Notes under the pieces: generated by a model
Database searches by the model: none
What the model was told of the DNA's origin: nothing
The model's input: the letters and a program-made list of their open reading frames with translations, nothing else
Position numbers and translations under genes: made by a program
Shown here: positions 1-9,610 of the stretch, in pieces
Position numbering within the stretch: position 1 is the first letter of the stretch
Layout: every line of letters starts with the position of its first letter
Assembly (NCBI RefSeq): GCF_001942405.1
Contig: NZ_MKKA01000060.1
Location: 62,001-126,000 of the forward strand
From: Ornithinimicrobium sp. CNJ-824
GTDB lineage: Bacteria; Actinomycetota; Actinomycetes; Actinomycetales; Dermatophilaceae
Length of the DNA: 64,000 nucleotides
Direction: 5' to 3'

Positions 1-309
1 GTCGCGCTCATCGGCGTGGTGATGGCGGCGTTCCTGTGGAGGTATGCCCGGATCCGCGCCGTGCCGGGGCCGCGCGGGCTGCGGGTGGTCAACCTCTTCT
101 CCACCACGGAGGTCGAGTGGGCCCGGGTGCTGCGGGTGGGCTTCTCCGGCGGGGCGTCGTGGGCGGTCCTGGAGCTGACCGACACCGAGGAGCTGGCCGT
201 CATGGCCATCCAGCGCGCCGACGGTGAGCACGCCCGACGGGAGGCCTCCCGGCTGGCGGCGCTCGTGGAGCACCACCACCGCACGGGCGGGGGAGGCGAC
301 GCGGGCTGA
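1..309 (+). CDS. PH domain-containing protein, 3' end only
   Basis: The reading frame is open from the first base of the window, so the true start lies upstream and only about 102 C-terminal residues are seen. They begin with the end of a hydrophobic segment (ALIGVVMAAFLW), followed by a basic patch and a compact beta-rich region with WARVLRVGF and SWAVLELTD, ending in a helix and a Gly/Asp tail. This resembles the bacterial PH domain (bPH_6) of small actinobacterial membrane proteins, in which a short membrane hairpin precedes a cytoplasmic PH fold. Molecular role unknown. It converges on the FUSC gene, 14 bases away. The family call rests on pattern only. Confidence 0.6.
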   Translation, partial: VALIGVVMAAFLWRYARIRAVPGPRGLRVVNLFSTTEVEWARVLRVGFSGGASWAVLELTDTEELAVMAIQRADGEHARREASRLAALVEHHHRTGGGGDAG

Positions 310-323
310 CCGGCCCGCACCCG

Positions 324-1499
324 TCAGCGGTCCTCGTCCTCGACGTGGCCGGGGTCGTACTCCTCCCGGGTGGCCGGCACGCGACGGCGGGCCTCGGCAG
401 GCCCCATCCCGGACAGGACCAGCAGGTCCACGACGGTGGAGCGCACCTGCGCCCGCAGGACCTCGGCGGACAGGCCGGCCTGCGGATGGCTCCAGGTCGA
501 ACGGCGGGCCAGGGTGATCAGGTCCTCCTGGACCTCGGCGAGCGGGGCCTGGTCGGCCAGCTGCTCCTGGACCGTGGCGGCGGCCTGGGCCAGCGCCTCG
601 ACCATGTCGGTGTAGGTGGGGGGCACGAACTCGCCGTCCTCCACGGCGGCGACGGACCGGCGGACCAGCACCCGGACGTTGCGCACGGCCAGGCCGAGCG
701 GCCCGATCATCTGCTGGATCTGCCGCACCTGCTCGCGGTGGACCCCGGACAGCAGCGGGGCCAGCCGGGCCGCCGCCAGGGCCTCGGCCGTGGCGTCGCG
801 CAGCGCGTCCACCTCCTCGGACAGCTTCCGGGCCGTCGTCAGGGCCCCCCGGGCGCGGTCGAGGTCCCTGCTGCGCAGCGCCTGGGTGGCGTCGGTGAGC
901 ACGGCCGCCAGGTGGCCGACGGCGGCCACGGCGCGCTCGCGGGGCCGCTGGGTGGTGGACCGGGTCGGCGCGAGCATGGCGATGACGAGCGCCACCGAGC
1001 CTCCGACGAGGGCGTCGACCCACCGGCTCAGCGCGGCGCCCTCGGGCGCCACGAGGGTGGTGACCAGCACGCCCTGGATCCCGGCCTGCATCATGAGCAG
1101 CTGTCCCGCGCCGAGCAGGACCGCCAACGACATCGCGGTGCCGGCGACGAGGAGGATCTGCCAGGTGCCCGAGCCGAACCACTGGACGAAGACGTCGGCG
1201 GTGAGGATGCCGATGGCCACGCCGACGGTCAGCTCGACGATCCGGCGGATGCGGTCGCCGTAGGTCAGCCCCAGGCAGATCATCGCGGTCACCGGGGCGA
1301 AGAACGGCAGGACGTGCCCCACGAGGTGCCGGGCGATCCACCAGGCGAGGGCGGCGCCGACGGCGATCTGGACGATCAGCCACGCCCGGGCCCGCAGCCG
1401 CACCCACCGTTCCCGGGCCGACCCGGGGGAGACCTCCAGCCGCAGCCGGTCCCAGGCCCGGGCCGGGACGAGGCTCAGCTGCTCCCGGCGGGTGCTCAT
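324..1499 (-). CDS. FUSC family membrane protein (aromatic acid exporter type)
   Basis: 391 residues. The N-terminal half has about six hydrophobic segments, including PFFAPVTAMICLGLTYGDR and the following basic turn (RIRRIVELTVGVAIG) typical of the FUSC/YccS fold. The C-terminal half is a soluble helical domain (residues about 190-360). Family members are thought to export aromatic acids or other small molecules, but the substrate here is not predictable. The ATG overlaps the stop of the upstream kinase-like gene (ATGA, 1496-1499), so it is the last gene of a three-gene reverse operon. Confidence 0.8.
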   Translation of the reverse strand: MSTRREQLSLVPARAWDRLRLEVSPGSARERWVRLRARAWLIVQIAVGAALAWWIARHLVGHVLPFFAPVTAMICLGLTYGDRIRRIVELTVGVAIGILTADVFVQWFGSGTWQILLVAGTAMSLAVLLGAGQLLMMQAGIQGVLVTTLVAPEGAALSRWVDALVGGSVALVIAMLAPTRSTTQRPRERAVAAVGHLAAVLTDATQALRSRDLDRARGALTTARKLSEEVDALRDATAEALAAARLAPLLSGVHREQVRQIQQMIGPLGLAVRNVRVLVRRSVAAVEDGEFVPPTYTDMVEALAQAAATVQEQLADQAPLAEVQEDLITLARRSTWSHPQAGLSAEVLRAQVRSTVVDLLVLSGMGPAEARRRVPATREEYDPGHVEDEDR

Positions 1500-2109
1500 G
1501 GGTCCAGTCTGTCCCACTCCGGGGCCGACCACCGGGTCCGGCCGACCACGGTGTCGACGAGCCCGTCCCACCGGGGACGGGTCGCCAGCACCGCATCCTC
1601 CTGCTCGGCCCAGTGGTCCCAGTGGGGCGCGAAGGTCTCCCCGTCCCGGGCGAGGGCACGGACCCGGCGCACCGTGGCCGGGGCCTCCAGCCACAGCCGC
1701 ACGTCGAAGCTGCCCGCGCACGGGCTGGCCAGGTCCCCACGCCCTCGACGACGACGACCGGGCGTGGTGGCACCACGACCGTGGGACCCGGTCGGCCGGC
1801 GTCCCAGTCCCAGGACCGGTAGCGACCGGGCCGCCCGGCCAGCAGGGGTGCGACCACCTCCTCGCAGAGCCTGGGCAGGGCCGGGGCCAGCCCGGACCAG
1901 CCGGGGTAGAGCGCATCCAGGTGGACCACGTGCGCCGGGTGCCCGGCGGCCGCCAGCAGCTCGGCGGCGGCGAGCGCCAGGTCGGTCTTGCCGGCGCCGC
2001 TTCGCCCGTCCACGCCCACGAGCACGGGTCGCCCGCCGACCAACGGCCCGACGCGTCCGAGCAGGCCGCGCCACCAGGTGGGCTCGCCGCCGGCCGGCCG
2101 GTCGGCCAT
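1496..2109 (-). CDS. uridine kinase-like P-loop protein (frameshifted)
   Basis: About 204 residues once one base is restored. The first 123 residues contain a Walker A motif GRSGAGKTD (residues 35-43), the segment HLDALYPGW and a hydrophobic strand PVVVVEG (Walker B region). The rest (SFDVRLWLEAP, TFAPHWDHWAEQED) continues one frame away. The break is at the C-run 1735-1738: one extra C joins the halves with no loss of sequence. The family is annotated as uridine kinase-like or (d)NMP kinase-like; the substrate is unproven. Start ATG lies 5 bases after the stop of the TIGR03085 gene; its own stop overlaps the FUSC start. Confidence 0.72.
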
Positions 2110-2114
2110 GCGGG

Positions 2115-2762
2115 TCAGACGGACCGGTGGTGCCGGTCGAGGGCGGCCAGGTCGGCGTCCTCGCCCGTGGCCTCGACCCGGGCGACGGCGTCCCGGCCGA
2201 AGGCGTGCAGGGTCAGCTCCAGCGGGGTGCCCCGGAGGACCACCGTTCCGGCACGACCGGGCGGCCGCCTCAACGACGCCCGCCCGTGCCCCTCGGCGAC
2301 CACGACCACGCCGACCGGCGCCCGCCCGTAGAGCATCCGGCCGCTGCGCCGCAACGAGGTCCACAGCGCACGCTGCACCTCCTCGGGCAGCCGGGTGGGC
2401 TCCCAGTCCGGCTGGGCCCGCACCATGTCCTCCAGGTGCACGGCGAGCTCGGGGACGTTGACCAGGTCGTCCACCGCCCCCACCGAGGTCGGCCACCAGC
2501 GGGCCGGTCCGCGACGCACGGCCTCGGCCAGCTGCGGCAGGTCCCACCGCCCGGCGACGCGGTCCTGGACCTGGTCGGTGTGCCGACGCAGCGGGCCCAC
2601 GTCGAGGCCGATGCCGGGCAGCACGTCGGGGCGGGACTCCCGCACGACCAGGTGGGCCATGAGGTCGCGGACCCGCCAGGGGTCGCACAGTGTCGGGGCC
2701 TGCGGGCCCAGGTCCAGGGCAGTCGAGGCGAGAAGGTCGCGCAGCAGCGGTGTGGACGTCAT
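2115..2762 (-). CDS. TIGR03085 family metal-binding protein (maleylpyruvate isomerase-like)
   Basis: 215 residues. It has the four-helix DinB/mycothiol-dependent maleylpyruvate isomerase N-terminal pattern: APTLCDPWRVRDLMAHLVVRE near residues 20-40, then GPARWWP, VDDLVNVPELAVHLED and a C-terminal WTSLRRSGRMLYGRAPVGV block characteristic of TIGR03085. In most relatives the third motif reads HHED; here it is HLED, so one expected metal-ligand histidine appears to be Leu. The start MTSTPLLRDLL was chosen over an upstream in-frame ATG because the longer version adds low-complexity sequence overlapping the divergent promoter region of the ABC gene. Function unknown. Confidence 0.75.
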   Translation of the reverse strand: MTSTPLLRDLLASTALDLGPQAPTLCDPWRVRDLMAHLVVRESRPDVLPGIGLDVGPLRRHTDQVQDRVAGRWDLPQLAEAVRRGPARWWPTSVGAVDDLVNVPELAVHLEDMVRAQPDWEPTRLPEEVQRALWTSLRRSGRMLYGRAPVGVVVVAEGHGRASLRRPPGRAGTVVLRGTPLELTLHAFGRDAVARVEATGEDADLAALDRHHRSV

Positions 2763-2860
2763 CCCCCCATCCCACCACGACCGGGACGGTGGGCGGTCCC
2801 GGACGTGAGAGGATGGCCGGTCGTTCCCTGCTGCCCGCTCCTGACGGAGGTCGACCCACC

Positions 2861-4705
2861 ATGTCCGCGGCCAGTCCACCGGTCCCCCGCCCCGCGCCCA
2901 GCCGTGCGGTGCTGCGCCGCGGCCTGAAGGTCGTCTGGTCCGGCATCCGGCAGCAGCCGCGCCCGTTCGCGGTCGCCGTCGTCGGAGCCGTGCTCTGGGC
3001 GGGCGCCACCGTCGGCACCGCCGGCGCGATCGGCTGGGTGACGCGGACCGTGATCACCCCTGCGGTGGACTCGGGCACGGTGACCGCCGTCGGGCTCTGG
3101 ACGATCTTCGGCGTGCTGGTCGCCGTCCTCCTCGTCAACGTGGTCGGGGTGATCCTGCGGCGGGTGTGGGCCACCGTCGCCGGCTTCAACCTGCAGGCCG
3201 CCTACCGGCGCCGGGTGACCCGGCAGTACCTGCGCCTGCCGCTGTCCTGGCACCACGCCCACCCCTCCGGCCAGCTGCTGTCCAACGCGCACGCCGACAT
3301 CGAGGCCACCTGGCAGGTGTTCAACCCCCTGCCGATGGCCATCGGCGTGCTCTTCATGCTCGTCATCGCCGGGACGATGATGGTCGTCGTCGACCCCCTC
3401 CTGGCGTTCGTGGGGCTGCTCGTCTTCCCCGGCCTGTTCGCCGCCAACCTCGTCTTCCAGCGGTTCATGTCCCCCCGGATCACCCGCGCCCAGCAGCTGC
3501 GGGCCGAGGTGGCCGAGGTCGCCCACGAGTCGTTCGAGGCCGGCCTGGTCGTGAAGTCCATGGGCCGCGAGGAGGAGGAGACCGCCCGCTTCACCGCCGC
3601 CACCCACGAGCTGCGCGACTCCCTCATCGAGGTGGGGCGCACCCGGGGCACCTTCGAACCGGTCATCGAGGCGATCCCCACGCTGGGCACCCTCGCGGTG
3701 CTGGGGGTGGGCACCTGGCAGGTCTCGCAGGGCGACCTCGTCGCCGGGGACGTGGTCCAGATGGCCTACCTGTTCTCCATCCTGGCCTTCCCGGTCCGCG
3801 CCCTGGGCTGGGTGCTCGCCGAGCTGCCGCGCTCGGTGGTGGGCCACGACCGGGTCCAGCACGTCCTGCAGGCCGAGGGGGGTATGGAGTACGGCGACGG
3901 CCACCTCTCCCGGGAGGGGGGTGCCGTGGAGTCGGAGCTGCGGGGCGTGAGCTACACCCACGCGGGCGAGGAGGAGCCGACGGTCCACGACGTCGACCTC
4001 GTCGTGCCCGCCGGGAGCACCACCGCCCTCGTCGGCCCGACCGGGTCGGGGAAGAGCACGCTGACCAACCTCGCGCTGCGGCTCGTCGACGCCGGCGGCG
4101 GCACCGTGCGCCTTGCCGGCCGGGACGTCCGCGAGCTGGCCCACGGGGTGCTGCCCTCGGTGGCCACCCTCGTGGCCCAGCAGACGTTCATGTTCGACGA
4201 CACGGTGCGGGGCAACATCACGCTCGGGGAGGAGTCCGACGACGAGGCCGTGTGGGAGTCGCTGCGGATCGCCCAGGCCGACGGGTTCGTCCGGGCCCTT
4301 CCCGAGGGGCTGGACACCGTGGTCGGCGAGCGGGGCGGCACCCTCTCCGGGGGGCAGCGCCAGCGCATCGCGCTGGCCCGGGCGATCTGGCGCCGGCCCC
4401 GGCTGCTCGTCCTCGACGACGCGACGAGCGCGGTGGACCCCTCCGTCGAGCAGGCCATCCTGGCCGGGCTGCGGGAGGCGCGGGACGGCATGACCGTGCT
4501 CGTCGTGGCCTACCGGATGGCCACGATCACCCTCGCCGACCAGGTCGTCTACCTCGAGCACGGTCGCGTGGTCGACCAGGGCCCGCACGACGAGCTGCTC
4601 GAGCGCTGCGACGGCTACGCCGACCTGGTGCACGCCTACGCCCGGGAGGCGGCGGAGCGGGCCGCCGTCGCCGCCGCCGAGGAGCCGCAGGAGGAGCACG
4701 CGTGA
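2861..4705 (+). CDS. ABC exporter half-transporter A (degenerate ATPase site)
   Basis: 614 residues: type IV exporter transmembrane domain (about residues 35-330, six membrane segments) followed by an ATPase domain. Walker A GPTGSGKST is near residue 392 and the signature LSGGQRQR near 495. Walker B ends LLVLDDATS, with Asp where the catalytic Glu is expected, and the switch histidine position reads VVAYRMATI, Tyr instead of His. ATG with GGAGG upstream. The stop overlaps the GTG of the next half-transporter (GTGA), which has canonical catalytic residues, so the two very likely form a heterodimer with one dead and one live ATP site. Substrate unknown (lipid, peptide or drug). Confidence 0.9.
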   Translation: MSAASPPVPRPAPSRAVLRRGLKVVWSGIRQQPRPFAVAVVGAVLWAGATVGTAGAIGWVTRTVITPAVDSGTVTAVGLWTIFGVLVAVLLVNVVGVILRRVWATVAGFNLQAAYRRRVTRQYLRLPLSWHHAHPSGQLLSNAHADIEATWQVFNPLPMAIGVLFMLVIAGTMMVVVDPLLAFVGLLVFPGLFAANLVFQRFMSPRITRAQQLRAEVAEVAHESFEAGLVVKSMGREEEETARFTAATHELRDSLIEVGRTRGTFEPVIEAIPTLGTLAVLGVGTWQVSQGDLVAGDVVQMAYLFSILAFPVRALGWVLAELPRSVVGHDRVQHVLQAEGGMEYGDGHLSREGGAVESELRGVSYTHAGEEEPTVHDVDLVVPAGSTTALVGPTGSGKSTLTNLALRLVDAGGGTVRLAGRDVRELAHGVLPSVATLVAQQTFMFDDTVRGNITLGEESDDEAVWESLRIAQADGFVRALPEGLDTVVGERGGTLSGGQRQRIALARAIWRRPRLLVLDDATSAVDPSVEQAILAGLREARDGMTVLVVAYRMATITLADQVVYLEHGRVVDQGPHDELLERCDGYADLVHAYAREAAERAAVAAAEEPQEEHA

Positions 4706-6510
4706 GCACCACCCCGTTCAGCTCCAGCCGGATCGAGGCGCAGAGCGACCTGGGCACCATGGCGACCCTGCGCCGCGGGCTGGAGCTCTCGCCCGAGCTG
4801 CGCCGGGGGATCGGCCTGACCGTCGTGCTGGCGGTCGTCGCCACCCTCGGCCGGGTCCTCATCCCGTTCGTCGTCCAGCAGACCACCGACCACGGGATCC
4901 TCGCCGACGGAGGCCCGGACACCGCGTTCGTGACCCGGGCGATCCTGCTGGCCGCCGGGGTGGTCGCCGTCACGAGCGTGGCGCAGTACCTCGTCAACGT
5001 CCGGCTGTTCACCTCGGCCGAGTCCGGGCTGGCCACCCTGCGCCGCAGGGCCTTCCGGCACATCCACGACCTGTCGGTGCTCACGCAGAGCACCGAACGT
5101 CGCGGCTCGCTCGTCTCCCGCGTCACCAGCGATGTCGACACGATCTCGATGTTCGTGCAGTTCGGCGGCCTGATGCTGCTGATCTCCACGGCCCAGATCA
5201 TGATGGCCACCCTGCTCATGCTGTTCTACAGTCCGCTGCTGGCGCTCGTGGTCTACCTGTGCTTCGTGCCGCTGGCCCTCCTCGTGCGCCGGCTGCAGCC
5301 GGTGCTCGGCCGGGCCTACGGGGCGGTCCGCACCCGGGTCGGCGACATGCTCGGCGCGATCAGCGAGTCGATCGTCGGGGCGGTGACCATCCGCGCCTAC
5401 GGCGTGGAGGAACGCACCGCCGTCCGGATCGACACCGCCATCGAGGAGCACCGGCGCTCGGCCATCCGCGCCCAGGTCCGCTCGGTGATGGCCTTCGTCT
5501 CCGGGCAGGCCTTCGCCGGCCTGACCACCGCGGTCGTCCTCGTCGTCGGCACCGTGCTGGCGGTCCGCGGCCAGGTCACCCTCGGCGAGCTGCTCGCGTT
5601 CCTCTTCCTCGTCAACCTCTTCACCCAGCCGGTCCTCATGGCCACCGAGATCCTCAACGAGCTCCAGAACGCCGTCGCCGGGTGGCGGCGCGTCATCGGG
5701 GTCATCGACACCCCCGCCGACGTGTCCGACCCGGGGGAGGACGGCGTGGTCCTGGAGCGCGGACCGATCACCGTCGAGTTCGACGGGGTCTCCTACGCCT
5801 ACCCCGGCGGGGAGCGCGTGCTGCACGACGTCCACCTGCGGATCGAGCCGCATACCCGGGTCGCCGTCGTGGGGGAGACGGGGTCGGGCAAGACCACCCT
5901 GGCCAAGCTGCTCACCCGGCTGATGGACCCCACCGAGGGAGCGGTCCGGCTCGACGGGGTCGACCTGCGCACCGTCTCCTTCGACTCCCTGCGCAGCCGG
6001 GTGGTGCTCGTGCCCCAGGAGGGCTTCCTCTTCGACGACGACCTGCTCGGCAACATCCGGTTCGGTCGCCCGGGCGCCGACGACGAGGACGTCGCGCTCG
6101 CGGTCACCGAGCTGGGCCTCGACAGCTGGGTGGCGGGCCTGCCCCACGGCCTGGCCACCCGCGTGGGCCAGCGGGGCGAGTCCCTGTCGGCCGGCGAGCG
6201 CCAGCTCGTCGCCATCGCCCGCGCCTACCTGGCCGACCCCGACCTCCTGGTCCTCGACGAGGCGACCAGCGCGGTCGACCCCTCCACCGAGGTCCGGGTG
6301 CAGCGGGCGCTCGAGGGCCTGACCCGGGGCCGCACCTCGGTGGCGATCGCGCACCGGCTCTCGACCGCCGAGGCGGCCGACCTCGTCGTCGTCGTCGACC
6401 AGGGCCGGATCGTCGAGGTCGGCTCCCACCGCGAGCTCGTGGACCGCGGCGGCGTCTACACCCGCATGCACGCCTCATGGGCGGCCCAGCAGGGCGCCGG
6501 GCAGGCCTGA
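4702..6510 (+). CDS. ABC exporter half-transporter B (catalytic ATPase site)
   Basis: 602 residues with six membrane segments (about residues 35-320) and an ATPase domain. Walker A is GETGSGKTT, Walker [11 protein letters not shown] with the catalytic Glu, and the switch region is VAIAHRLST with His. The signature is LSAGERQ rather than LSGGQ. Its Walker motifs would pair with the good LSGGQ of partner A to make the functional site, while its poor signature would face A's degenerate Walker B: the arrangement known for asymmetric heterodimeric exporters. GTG start overlaps the stop of A. Translational coupling supports obligatory partnership. Confidence 0.9.
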   Translation: MSTTPFSSSRIEAQSDLGTMATLRRGLELSPELRRGIGLTVVLAVVATLGRVLIPFVVQQTTDHGILADGGPDTAFVTRAILLAAGVVAVTSVAQYLVNVRLFTSAESGLATLRRRAFRHIHDLSVLTQSTERRGSLVSRVTSDVDTISMFVQFGGLMLLISTAQIMMATLLMLFYSPLLALVVYLCFVPLALLVRRLQPVLGRAYGAVRTRVGDMLGAISESIVGAVTIRAYGVEERTAVRIDTAIEEHRRSAIRAQVRSVMAFVSGQAFAGLTTAVVLVVGTVLAVRGQVTLGELLAFLFLVNLFTQPVLMATEILNELQNAVAGWRRVIGVIDTPADVSDPGEDGVVLERGPITVEFDGVSYAYPGGERVLHDVHLRIEPHTRVAVVGETGSGKTTLAKLLTRLMDPTEGAVRLDGVDLRTVSFDSLRSRVVLVPQEGFLFDDDLLGNIRFGRPGADDEDVALAVTELGLDSWVAGLPHGLATRVGQRGESLSAGERQLVAIARAYLADPDLLVLDEATSAVDPSTEVRVQRALEGLTRGRTSVAIAHRLSTAEAADLVVVVDQGRIVEVGSHRELVDRGGVYTRMHASWAAQQGAGQA

Positions 6511-6515
6511 GCGGT

Positions 6516-7385
6516 ATGCCGCGCCCCGCCGCCGGCGCCGCCCTGGCCCTCCTGGGGCTGCTGGTGCTGACGACGACGCAGCCGTGGACCACCGGGGTCG
6601 TCGAGCCCGCGCCCGGCTCGGTCCGGACCCCCTGGACGCGCACCGGCGGGGAGCTCGTGCCCTGGGGACCGGCCGCGGCGCTGGCCGCGGCGGCCGCCAC
6701 GCTCGTCCTCCTCGGACGCGGCGGGGACGGCGTGCCCGGACGGGTCCTCGGCGCGGTCGCCCTCGTGGGCTCCCTGGCCGCGACGGCCGGTGCCGTGCTC
6801 GTCGTGTCGGGGCGCACCGCGGTGCCGGGAGACGTGGTGACGGCCGGGCCGGCGGGCTGGGCGTGGGCGGGCCTGGTCGTCGGAGCAGCAGCCGTGCTGG
6901 CGGTCCTCTCGGGCCTGCTGGTCCGCGTCGTCGGCCGGGCCGACCCGGCCACGGCATCCGGCCGGAGCCGCGGCCGACGACCGCCGGACCCGCTGCCGGC
7001 GGAGCGGCGTCGGCGGCAGGAGGCGAGGGTCTGGGCCGAGCTCGACGCGGGTCGCGACCCCACCGACGATCCAGGGGCTGGCACAATGGCCCCGGGCACG
7101 ACCGACCCACCACCGACCCTCATCCCGACCCCGGAGCAGGAGCACCCCATGGAGCACGAGAACCACTACCACAGCAAGGCCGCCTGGGTCGGGGTGAGCA
7201 TCATGCTGGTCGCCACCGTCCTGGGCTCCTGGGCCGCCGTCTTCGGCCCGGCGTGGCTGCTGTGGGCCGGGCTCGGACTCTTCGCCGTCGGCGCCCTCGT
7301 GTGGTTCGGCATGAGCAAGGCCGGCTACGGTGCGGAGGCCTACGAGGCGCCCCGCCCCCGGCAGTCGACCGGCCACCGCGGCTGA
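6516..7385 (+). CDS. tryptophan-associated membrane protein (TIGR02234) reading in frame into an HGxxPAAW domain
   Basis: 289 residues if read as one frame. Residues 1-150 hold four hydrophobic segments with the TIGR02234 features LVLTTTQPW near the start and a [10 protein letters not shown] segment. A basic linker and [16 protein letters not shown] follow, which looks like the normal C-terminus of that family. No stop occurs there; the frame runs through a Pro/Thr-rich stretch into the HGxxPAAW protein at residue 212. The junction (7018-7148) contains no TGA, TAG or TAA in any of the three forward frames. Either this is a fusion or the stop codon was lost. ATG lies 6 bases after the ABC exporter. 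Confidence 0.6.
   Translation: MPRPAAGAALALLGLLVLTTTQPWTTGVVEPAPGSVRTPWTRTGGELVPWGPAAALAAAAATLVLLGRGGDGVPGRVLGAVALVGSLAATAGAVLVVSGRTAVPGDVVTAGPAGWAWAGLVVGAAAVLAVLSGLLVRVVGRADPATASGRSRGRRPPDPLPAERRRRQEARVWAELDAGRDPTDDPGAGTMAPGTTDPPPTLIPTPEQEHPMEHENHYHSKAAWVGVSIMLVATVLGSWAAVFGPAWLLWAGLGLFAVGALVWFGMSKAGYGAEAYEAPRPRQSTGHRG
7149..7385 (+). CDS. HGxxPAAW family small membrane protein (internal start)
   Basis: 78 residues, two membrane segments. The N-terminus [18 protein letters not shown] carries a variant of the HGxxPAAW motif (HYHSKAAW), and [10 protein letters not shown] is the usual C-terminal signature. The ATG at 7149 is preceded by GGAGCAGGAGC, a plausible ribosome binding site, so independent initiation is likely even though the upstream gene reads into it in frame. 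In actinobacteria this gene normally sits between the TIGR02234 gene and trpC, as here. Molecular function unknown. Confidence 0.65.
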   Translation: MEHENHYHSKAAWVGVSIMLVATVLGSWAAVFGPAWLLWAGLGLFAVGALVWFGMSKAGYGAEAYEAPRPRQSTGHRG

Positions 7386-7470
7386 GGCGACCTCCCGGCC
7401 CTGGACCGGGCGCCGTGGGCGGGGACGTGCGACCGGCCCCTCCGGGGTCGGAGCACCTCGCGCGGACGAC

Positions 7471-7476
7471 TAGGCT
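7471..7476 (+). promoter_or_regulatory. -10 box TAGGCT of trpC, leaderless spacing
   Basis: TAGGCT stands six bases before the GTG start at 7483, so transcription would begin at or next to the start codon. The same hexamer in the same position recurs before pyk, the ANTAR regulator, DUF554 and polA. No clear -35 hexamer is visible. Confidence 0.55.
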
Positions 7477-7482
7477 GGGCAC

Positions 7483-8306
7483 GTGCCGACCGTCCTGGAC
7501 CAGATCCTCGACGGCGTGCGCGAGGACCTCGCCCGCCGTCGCACCGCCACCCCGCTGGACGCCTCCGGGAGCGGGCCGAGAACGCTGCGCCCGCGCTGGA
7601 CGCCCGGGCGCGGCTCGCCTCCGGCCAGGGGGTGCACGTCATCGCCGAGGTCAAGCGCAGCAGCCCCAGCAAGGGAGCCCTGGCCGCCATCGCCGACCCG
7701 GCCGCCCTGGCCGCGGACTACGCCGCCGGGGGCGCCAGCGTCATCAGCGTGCTCACCGAGGAACGTCGGTTCGGCGGGTCCCTGGCCGACCTGGACGCCG
7801 TCCGGGCCAGGGTCGAGGTCCCGGTGCTGCGCAAGGACTTCGTGGTGGACCCCTACCAGGTCTGGGAGGCGCGGGCCCACGGGGCCGACCTCGTGCTGCT
7901 CATCGTGGCCGCCCTCGAGCAGGACGTCCTCGTCGGGCTGCTGGAGCGCACCGAGTCCCTCGGCATGCACGCCCTCGTCGAGGTCCACGACGAGGAGGAG
8001 GTGCAGCGGGCGGTCGACGCCGGCGCCCGCATCCTCGGCGTGAACAACCGGGACCTGCGGACCCTCGAGGTCGACCGCGGCACCTTCGCCCGGCTCGCGC
8101 CGGCGGTCCCGGCGGGTCTGGTGCGCGTGGCCGAGTCCGGCGTCCGCGGGCCGCTCGACGTGATGGACCTCGCCGAGGCGGGCGCCGACGCCGTGCTCGT
8201 GGGCGAGGCCCTGGTGACCGGCCGCACGCCCCGCGACGCCGTCGCCGAGCTGGTCGCCGCCGGGTCCCACCCGGCCGTGCACGCCGCCCACGGGGGACGG
8301 CGATGA
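7483..8306 (+). CDS. trpC: indole-3-glycerol phosphate synthase (frameshifted)
   Basis: 274 residues after adding one base. It closes the ring of 1-(2-carboxyphenylamino)-1-deoxyribulose 5-phosphate to indole-3-glycerol phosphate. The start [16 protein letters not shown] is in one frame up to about residue 27; the remainder, with [39 protein letters not shown] and [10 protein letters not shown] (all TrpC hallmarks), is in the next. One extra C at 7562-7563 gives an uninterrupted LREKAEN-like helix. GTG start behind a TAGGCT box. The stop overlaps the trpB ATG (ATGA). Confidence 0.9.
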
Positions 8307-9610
8307 GCGGCCCGACGGCGGAACCGCGCCCGGGGCGGTTCGGGGCCTTCGGCGGACGCTACGTCCCCGAGGCGCTCGTCGCCGCCCTCGAGGAGCTCGA
8401 GGAGGCCTGGCACGAGGCCATGGCCGACCCCGACTTCGTCGCGGAGCTGGACCGGCTGCAGCGCGACTACACCGGACGGCCCAACCCCCTCACCGAGGTG
8501 CCCCGGTTCGCCGAGCACGCCGGCGGCGCCCGCGTCTTCCTCAAGCGGGAGGACCTCAACCACACCGGGTCGCACAAGATCAACAACGTCCTCGGCCAGG
8601 CCCTGCTCACCGTGCGCATGGGCAAGACGCGGGTGATCGCCGAGACCGGTGCCGGCCAGCACGGGGTGGCGACCGCGACCGCGGCGGCCCTCCTCGGCCT
8701 GGACTGCACCGTCTACATGGGGGAGGTCGACACCCGGCGCCAGGCGCTCAACGTCGCCCGGATGCGCCTCCTCGGGGCGGAGGTCGTGCCCGTGGCCACC
8801 GGGAGCGCGACGCTCAAGGACGCCATCAACGAGGCCATGCGCGACTGGGTCACCACCGTGGAACGGACCCACTACCTGCTGGGGACGGTCACCGGCCCGC
8901 ACCCGTTCCCCACGATGGTGCGCGACTTCCACGCCGTCATCGGCCGTGAGGCCCGCGAGCAGCTGCTCGAGCGCACCGGTCGGCTGCCCGACGCCGTCTG
9001 CGCCTGCGTCGGCGGGGGGTCCAACGCGATGGGCATCTTCCACCCCTTCCGCGACGACGAGCAGGTCCGGCTGCTGGGCTTCGAGGCCGGCGGCGACGGG
9101 GTCGCCAGCGGGCGGCACGCCTCCCGGTTCTCCGGGGGCGAGCCGGGGGTGCTCCACGGAGCCGCCAGCTACGTCCTGCAGGACGAGGACGGGCAGACGC
9201 TGCCGACGCACTCGATCTCCGCGGGCCTGGACTACCCCTCCGTCGGCCCGGAGCACGCCTTCCTGCACGACTCCGGCCGGGCGACCTACGCGCCGGTCAC
9301 CGACACCGAGGCGATGGAGGCCTTCGCCCTGCTGAGCCGCACCGAGGGGATCATCCCGGCCATCGAGAGCGCGCACGCCCTGGCCGGTGCCGTCCGCGTG
9401 GGCCGCGAGCTGGCCGAGGCGGCCGGCGGAGCCTTCGCGGCCGACGACCCGGACCGGCCGGTGATCCTGGTCAACCTCTCCGGCCGAGGTGACAAGGACG
9501 TCGACACCGCCGCCCGGTGGTTCGGCCTCGTGGACGGCGAGGACCTCGTCGAGGCGGAAGCGCTCAAGGCCGCCGAACCCGTGGCCGAGGCGGAGGGGAG
9601 CGGTTGGTGA
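8303..9610 (+). CDS. trpB: tryptophan synthase beta chain
   Basis: 435 residues. PLP-dependent beta-replacement of serine with indole. Visible motifs: [13 protein letters not shown] at the start, [15 protein letters not shown] with the Schiff-base lysine after [19 protein letters not shown], the phosphate-binding GGGSNAMG, and SGRGDKDV near the end. Length and the short acidic C-terminal tail are normal for actinobacteria. ATGA overlap with trpC and GTGA overlap with trpA indicate translational coupling, fitting the 1:1 alpha-beta complex. Confidence 0.96.
   Translation: MSGPTAEPRPGRFGAFGGRYVPEALVAALEELEEAWHEAMADPDFVAELDRLQRDYTGRPNPLTEVPRFAEHAGGARVFLKREDLNHTGSHKINNVLGQALLTVRMGKTRVIAETGAGQHGVATATAAALLGLDCTVYMGEVDTRRQALNVARMRLLGAEVVPVATGSATLKDAINEAMRDWVTTVERTHYLLGTVTGPHPFPTMVRDFHAVIGREAREQLLERTGRLPDAVCACVGGGSNAMGIFHPFRDDEQVRLLGFEAGGDGVASGRHASRFSGGEPGVLHGAASYVLQDEDGQTLPTHSISAGLDYPSVGPEHAFLHDSGRATYAPVTDTEAMEAFALLSRTEGIIPAIESAHALAGAVRVGRELAEAAGGAFAADDPDRPVILVNLSGRGDKDVDTAARWFGLVDGEDLVEAEALKAAEPVAEAEGSGW

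Noticed and set aside
324-2927. Long open frames opposite or overlapping real genes (for example 345-2927 plus, 12423-14156 minus, 35053-39018 plus)
   Set aside because: They are shadow frames expected at this GC content: no conserved motifs, Arg/Pro/Gly/His-rich composition, and they lie across clearly identified genes.
7386-7482. Tryptophan attenuator before trpC
   Set aside because: No short leader peptide with Trp codons and no alternative hairpins; the promoter leaves no leader at all.
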